Below, one piece after another: positions 59,815 through 64,000 of a DNA stretch of 64,000 nt; position 1 is the first letter of the stretch; every line of letters starts with the position of its first letter. The DNA comes from Pyxicephalus adspersus. Lineage: Eukaryota > Chordata > Amphibia > Anura > Pyxicephalidae. The DNA is taken from contig NC_092866.1 of NCBI RefSeq assembly GCF_032062135.1, positions 26,582,472 to 26,646,471 of the forward strand, in the 5' to 3' direction. Position numbers and translations under genes: made by a program. Under the pieces are notes generated by a model that saw nothing but the letters and a program-made list of their open reading frames with translations, was not told the origin of the DNA and did not search any database.

Positions 59815-60471
59815 TTTTGTTTTCAATACATTTTTTTCAATTTAAAAAAATATTATAGAAAAACAATACAGTTTAATTCACACAGGGCAATATAAATAAA
59901 AAAGAATACAAACAAATTCATACAACAGAACATTGCCATCTGTAGAAACTCCTAAATTAAATATCTTAAATGTAGCAACCTGGTATCAAGATCAAGAGTA
60001 CTATAATGGTCCAACCATGGTGTCCATACCTTAAAGAAACCAGGTAGTGTATCCCTAGTAACAGCAATCTTCCTTTCCATAATCAAAGTGTCTGTGACCC
60101 TTGATAAAATGTCCGCAAAGCTCAACGTAGGTTTCTGCCATGCAGAAACTTGTCTAGTTGCTAGAAATACATATGAATTCAACATGCACACATGTTTGTG
60201 CTATTTGGGGACTGGCTTATGTAGTAGGGCTTCCCAAGGATTTTTGTATATAGAAATTTGCAAGACTGTACGAAGGTGATTATACACACATATCCATAGG
60301 TGCTTAGCCACAGGACATTCCCACCAAACATGGAGGGAGGTGCCTGTTGCTGCATAACCCCTAAAACACTTGGGAGATTTGCCAGTGAGAAATTTGGTTG
60401 ACCTAGCCGGGATCATGTACCAATGGAGAATTGTTTTATAGACATTTTCCTGTGCAAGGACATGGTAGAGC
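59815..60471 (-). pseudogene. L1 ORF2 C-terminus and 3' tail (antisense L1, part 3)
   Basis: The minus-strand frame 60473-60201 has ILHWYMIPARSTKFL, then CFRGYAATGTSLHVWWECPV and AKHLW, the L1 ORF2 C-terminal Cys/His block (C.RC....T..H..W.CP....FW). 3' sequence continues to A/T-rich DNA near 59820. It is separated from the RT part by the insertion 60484-61202. Confidence 0.78.
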
Positions 60472-60688
60472 ATGTAGATACAGCCTTTAGGAGGCTAAAA
60501 AACTGTTTTTCAAATATTTAAAACATTTATTGATTAACATACCACATAGAAATATTTTTTGATGAATATATAATGTGTCCTTTTTTGTTTTTTTTTATAA
60601 TATTAGTAGATTTTGTTTATTTGTTGTTATATTTTGTTTATATGAAATAATTTTTTGATCATGTATTAATATTATAGATCTCCTAAAT

Positions 60689-60732
60689 TGTCCTGAGAAA
60701 GCGGATTGTATTCTCCGCGAAATTTGTAGACA
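60689..60732 (+). ncRNA. Type-I hammerhead ribozyme motif 1
   Basis: Stem I: TGTC (60689-60692) pairs with GACA (60729-60732). Core box CTGAGAA follows (G8 position changed to A). Stem II: GCGGA (60701-60705) pairs with TCCGC (60714-60718). GAAA at 60719-60722, then TTT and the triplet GTA (60726-60728). Two clean stems and GAAA remain. The changed core box probably impairs cleavage. Confidence 0.65.
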
Positions 60733-60990
60733 TGTTGTATAAGCACCTTCTGGTGTTTACACAGGAGATCTTGTATTTTTTGTATGTTTTATTTTTTGGG
60801 AAAAGTGTGGATATTTACTTCATATTGAAATAAAAGTTTTTTTAAAAATTTTTACTTTGTAAAATTAGTTGGCCTAAAAAGTCCCCAAAATGTCTCTCTT
60901 TATTCTTAATTGATCTTTGTTCATTCCTCGACTGAGGGGATCACACAATCATGGAACTGATCATTCTACTTTAAATTCTCTCTTACTGTT

Positions 60991-61035
60991 TTCCTCCTGA
61001 TGAAGTGGACGGTTTCCACAAAACGCATCGAGGAA
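60991..61035 (+). ncRNA. Type-I hammerhead ribozyme motif 2
   Basis: Stem I: TTCCTC (60991-60996) pairs perfectly with GAGGAA (61030-61035). CTGATGA (60997-61003) is the canonical core box. Stem II: GTGGA (61005-61009) pairs with TCCAC (61015-61019). The GAAA box reads AAAA (61020-61023). A tiny stem III (C, GC loop, A) and triplet ATC (61027-61029) follow. All parts are present and in order; the G12-to-A change would be expected to abolish most activity. Confidence 0.75.
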
Positions 61036-61214
61036 TGAACAAAGATCAATAAGAATAAATTAATTAATTGAAAAATTGTTTTTCAGCCTCCTAAATTCTC
61101 TATTTTTTAAATAGTAAAATAAACATATATAGCGCCTTAGGGATGAGGCAAAATTGTGTTGAAAGCACATAGATGGAGTGTATTCAACTATTTAGATCAT
61201 GAATGTAGATACAG

Positions 61215-62025
61215 ACTGCCAAATCAAATCCTAATCTTCTGCGGATAAAGTGGTTCCTAATTTTGTCTCCCACCTTTACGTAATTTTTGAGGCCTTGCCT
61301 TTACCAGTGCTGTATACAGATAGGATTCTGCAAACAGCAAGATTCAAAGGTCATTAAAGAAATTGCCAATAATGGAAAAAAAGAAAACTCAGCAAAAGCT
61401 GCCAATGTAGGACATGGGATGGGATGTTACCAGAGAATATAAAGATAAAAGGACATCATCCCCAAACAACATGATGTTGTGTTCTATGTTGGAGGTCTGA
61501 ACACCTTTAATATTTGAGTTCGCCCGGATGGCTGCTGCTAAAGGTTCCATGGCTAAGATGAACAAAATGAATGATAAGGGACACCCCTGCCTGGTGCCCC
61601 TGAGAATTGAAAAAAGTGAAGATTCAAAGACCATATATTTGACTAAAGCGTATGGAGTTGAGTAAATTGCCGACACCAAATTGATAAATATGTCTCCAAA
61701 ACCCCTATTTGATAAATGTTTTGTCTGGACCACATCAGCTGACATTCCGCCATCTGGAACAGGCGAAGATTAAGTTCAGACTTTTTAGAAAGTGCAGCCC
61801 TCGTGGGATCAGGTTTATGTAATTGCACTGCCCTGTGGTAGTCTGCCTCCAACCGATTCTGGAATTGAGAGTGCTCTTTCTTGCGGGCTGAAGCTGTTTG
61901 TATCAAATGACCCATCAACACCAATTTGTAGACTTCCCACGACACCACTGGAGAAGATACTGACCCTCTTCATATAGCTTCCAGTTTTTAACCACATAAA
62001 CTCAACATGTGACAATAAAGAATTT
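61215..62025 (-). pseudogene. L1 ORF2 reverse transcriptase part (antisense L1, part 2)
   Basis: Minus-strand frames give NSLLSHVEF (62025 on), VVSWEVYKLVLMGHLIQ (the WE..K...RG.LI block before RT), then LRGTRQGCPLSFILFILAME (RT motif B) and IMLFGDDVLL (the FADD motif as FGDD, about 61468-61439). Frameshifts lie between the blocks. Bounded by the LTR at 62026 and the hammerhead element at 61202. Confidence 0.85.
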
Positions 62026-62679
62026 TGTTAGGAGAGCATCTGGCCGACCACTCCGTGCTGTGTGCCATCGCAATATAAAACACTGTTTGTTCTGTCCGGA
62101 GATGTCATTTGCAGCAGCCAGGAGAATTAAGATAGCAGCAGTCCCTGCTTCCTTTTAGCCATGCAGCCTGATGGATTTATGGCATCCCTTGTTAGGCTGT
62201 GCATAGCTGAAGGGGATTTTAGAAGTGATCAGCTCCTGACTCTGCCCTGCACTGCTATCGGCTGCTGGGACTTTAAAGCCTCTCTGCTCCTAGTCACCCG
62301 TGCCTGTTATAGCCTTAGCTGGGTTTATCTGTGCTGGAGTGATTCTTGAGTGGTTTTCTGTTCCTGATCTTTGTCTGTGACCCTGACCCTGCTTCTGCCT
62401 TTTCCTTTGTACTTCGTTTGGTGGACTGATCTCTTGTGTTTGACGTCAACTTGTTTTTTGGATTTCCTGGTCATTTCTGTACTGTGTATCTGTGGGCTCC
62501 TGGTCAGCTGCCGGCTTATCCCCAGACACCATCTTTTGCGCACAAAGTCCTGGGTTCAACCATGTGCTCGGAGACGCAACCAGTCTCCCGAGGCTGAGCG
62601 GGGGCTGCTATAGGTCAAGACTGGCATTAGATTGGGAGACTGGTGTCTGGAGAATACTGGTACTGACCAGGGCCTTACA
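62026..62679 (+). mobile_element. Solo LTR inserted in L1
   Basis: It begins TGTTAGGAGAGCATCTGG and ends GGCCTTACA (TG...CA, 654 bp). It includes a TGACCCTGACCCTGC tract like the Ty3 LTRs. L1 coding blocks lie directly on both sides and are consecutive in L1 (WSIN before, NSLL after), so the insertion is clean. Possible 4-bp duplication AACT/AATT. Non-coding. Confidence 0.65.
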
Positions 62680-63440
62680 AGTTGTTTATTGACCAACTCC
62701 TGGTGCCAGAGTGTAAGATTAGTGATCTACATGTGATCACCACTGGATCATGGTCAGATCAGGGAACCATTGGGATATGGGCCTTGAGGAGCTGCAGAAG
62801 TAAGCAATGAGGTGCCCAGATATAATCAATTTGAGAGGAGGTATCATGGGGAATAAAATGTGTAGTCTTGTGTTAGAGGGTGAAATACCCTCCAAAGGTC
62901 CAAAAGGCCCACATCCCTAAACACCTCCAGAATGGTCTCTCGATCCAGCAGAGACGATCCAGTAAATCTATCAAGTTAGGGTTGGGGGCAAAAATTGGAA
63001 ACCCCACAACAAATCAAAGTGCTCTTTATGTACTGTCTGATCTTGTTAAACATCTTTTGAAAAAATATACCTGAGAAGAGTTGGGTGCATATTAGAACAA
63101 TAATGTAATCTTAATGTAGTCTTGTAGTGTGCCTTGCCAACTGCGAACTGATTGGTGCAGATAAACAGGATACCTTTATGAAAAGCTATCATTACACCTC
63201 CATGTTTAGTGGGTGCAGAGGGAAAATAAACCTGCAGATATTTAGGGTGCAGGAATTTGGGGCATGATAAAGTAGAAAAATGTGTTTCCTGTATACAGAA
63301 CACGCCAATATCTGAAGCATGAAAATAGTTAAACACCTTGTTTCTTTTCATAGGGGAATTAAGGCTCTGAACATTCAAGGACAGCAGTTTCAAAGCCATA
63401 ATTCTGCCAGAAAAGTCAGAAAAGTACACACAGCATAGAA
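62680..63440 (-). pseudogene. L1 ORF2 endonuclease part (antisense L1, part 1)
   Basis: The minus-strand frame 63429-63046 has MALKLLSLNVQSLNSPMKRN and IGVFCIQETHFS (endonuclease blocks; catalytic Glu in QETH), then GGVMIAFHKG. SDHDPVVIT, the last catalytic block (D and H), lies at about 62758-62732, followed by HSGTRSWSIN. Frameshifts occur between 63046 and 62760. The region 63441-63660 may be upstream L1 sequence. Confidence 0.85.
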
Positions 63441-64000
63441 TTGTCTATAGACCTTCGGAACATGTAGGGCAAACACATAAAAAACAAAATTACAAAAAAA
63501 AAACAATGAACAAAATAAAACAAAGTAGGGAACCCTCTTCAGGGAAACCCTGAAAAGACCTGAATTTACATCCAGTAGAAAATTAAAGAACAAAGCACCA
63601 CCCTCGCACTGACAGCGAGAAGGCGACATTCTCATGGGGGAACATGTGTCATTCAATGGGTTACACGGACACTGTGCTTAAAGAGACCTCCTAGAAATGG
63701 CTAACACTTGGGCCAAATAGAACAAGACTTGCTCAGAGTCTTGAAGTTCTTGCCTGGATCTAGACTCATGTCCCTCGTGTGCAGGTGGAGGATCTAACTT
63801 TGGGAGGCTCATGTGATAAATACCGGGTTAGTTTGCCTAATTTTATGAGCATATTATCAACAGTCATTATTGCTTTCTCAAATACTGGGATCTGGTTTGT
63901 GTATCTATATGCATCATAACTGCCTTTGGTAACTGAGCCCCATCTTTGTTGAAGGTTTGCTCCATCCCATTATATATGAGAAAGGTATATATGTGTGTAT
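63441..64000. other. No gene recognised
   Basis: Probably the 5' portion of the antisense L1 followed by intron sequence. No firm features. Confidence 0.35.

Larger units (their letters stand above)
60484..61202 (+). mobile_element. 719-bp hammerhead-bearing element flanked by 12-bp direct repeats
   Basis: ATGTAGATACAG at 60472-60483 is repeated exactly at 61203-61214, and the flanking DNA on both sides is the same antisense L1, so this is an insertion with a 12-bp target duplication. Terminal regions TTTAGGAGGCTAAAAAACTG (60488) and CAGCCTCCTAAA (61083) are inverse. It carries two same-strand type-I hammerhead motifs (60689-60732, 60991-61035) about 300 bases apart and a 30-bp inverted repeat (60900-60930/61029-61058). 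No coding capacity. A duplication of this length with hammerheads points to a Penelope-like or retrozyme-like non-autonomous element (inference). Confidence 0.75.
52624..64000 (+). other. nrxn2: nrxn2 intron downstream of the microexon (runs off the window)
   Basis: The intron begins with gtgagta at 52624. I found no sequence matching the next neurexin exons (further SS1 segments, or LNS2 with its conserved KGKEE start) up to 64000. It holds MITEs, a dead Tc1 element and an antisense L1 with nested insertions. Confidence 0.55.

Overview
This window is vertebrate genomic DNA, most likely from a frog (anuran amphibian). It holds part of one neuronal gene in a very transposon-rich setting. The only convincing host gene is the plus-strand alpha-neurexin gene, best matched to neurexin-2 (nrxn2). 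Its first coding exon (37797-38538) encodes the signal peptide, first LNS/laminin-G domain and first EGF repeat. About 14 kb downstream, an 18-nt in-phase microexon (52606-52623) fits alternative splice site 1. Everything upstream of about 37.5 kb is intergenic or 5' intron sequence, and everything after 38.5 kb is intron. The frog assignment is an inference. It rests on the neurexin sequence together with Penelope-like elements, piggyBac-, hAT- and Harbinger-type MITEs, Tc1, Ty3 LTRs and many L1/L2 relics, a mix not expected in mammals or birds.

Layout. 0-13 kb: AT-rich sequence with small inverted-repeat elements, including a hAT MITE with 8-bp target duplications at 3083-3382. 13-17 kb: a 5'-truncated antisense L1, a 168-codon orphan reading frame, a ~139-bp minisatellite and hAT-type sequence. 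18.8-26.2 kb: a TA-flanked MITE, two direct copies of a >1-kb repeat that carries hammerhead-like motifs, a degraded L2/CR1-like reverse transcriptase, and a tRNA-derived SINE. 27-28 kb: a solo LTR and an L1 endonuclease relic. 30.4-35.8 kb: a Penelope-like element (PLE) broken up by a piggyBac-type element, a hAT element and an L1 tail, with a hammerhead-like relic after its 3' end. 37.5-38.5 kb: the neurexin exon. 39-43.5 kb (intron): a 141-bp tandem duplication, a decayed sense L1 and an assembly gap. 44.3-49.9 kb: a rearranged LTR, a second PLE relic, a pseudogene of an unclassified repeat-borne protein, and a truncated Ty3-type retrotransposon. 50-58 kb: MITEs, the neurexin microexon and a dead Tc1 element. 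59.8-63.5 kb: an antisense L1 interrupted by a solo LTR and by a 719-bp element carrying two type-I hammerhead ribozyme motifs, flanked by 12-bp direct repeats.

The most interesting signal is the set of at least seven hammerhead-like motifs (CUGANGA, stem, GAAA, short stem III, NUH, closing stem I). They occur in several repeats, one lies beyond the 3' end of the PLE coding relics, and two lie inside the element with 12-bp flanking repeats. Together they suggest PLE-related or retrozyme-like self-cleaving repeats. All mobile-element reading frames seen here are frameshifted, interrupted or truncated.
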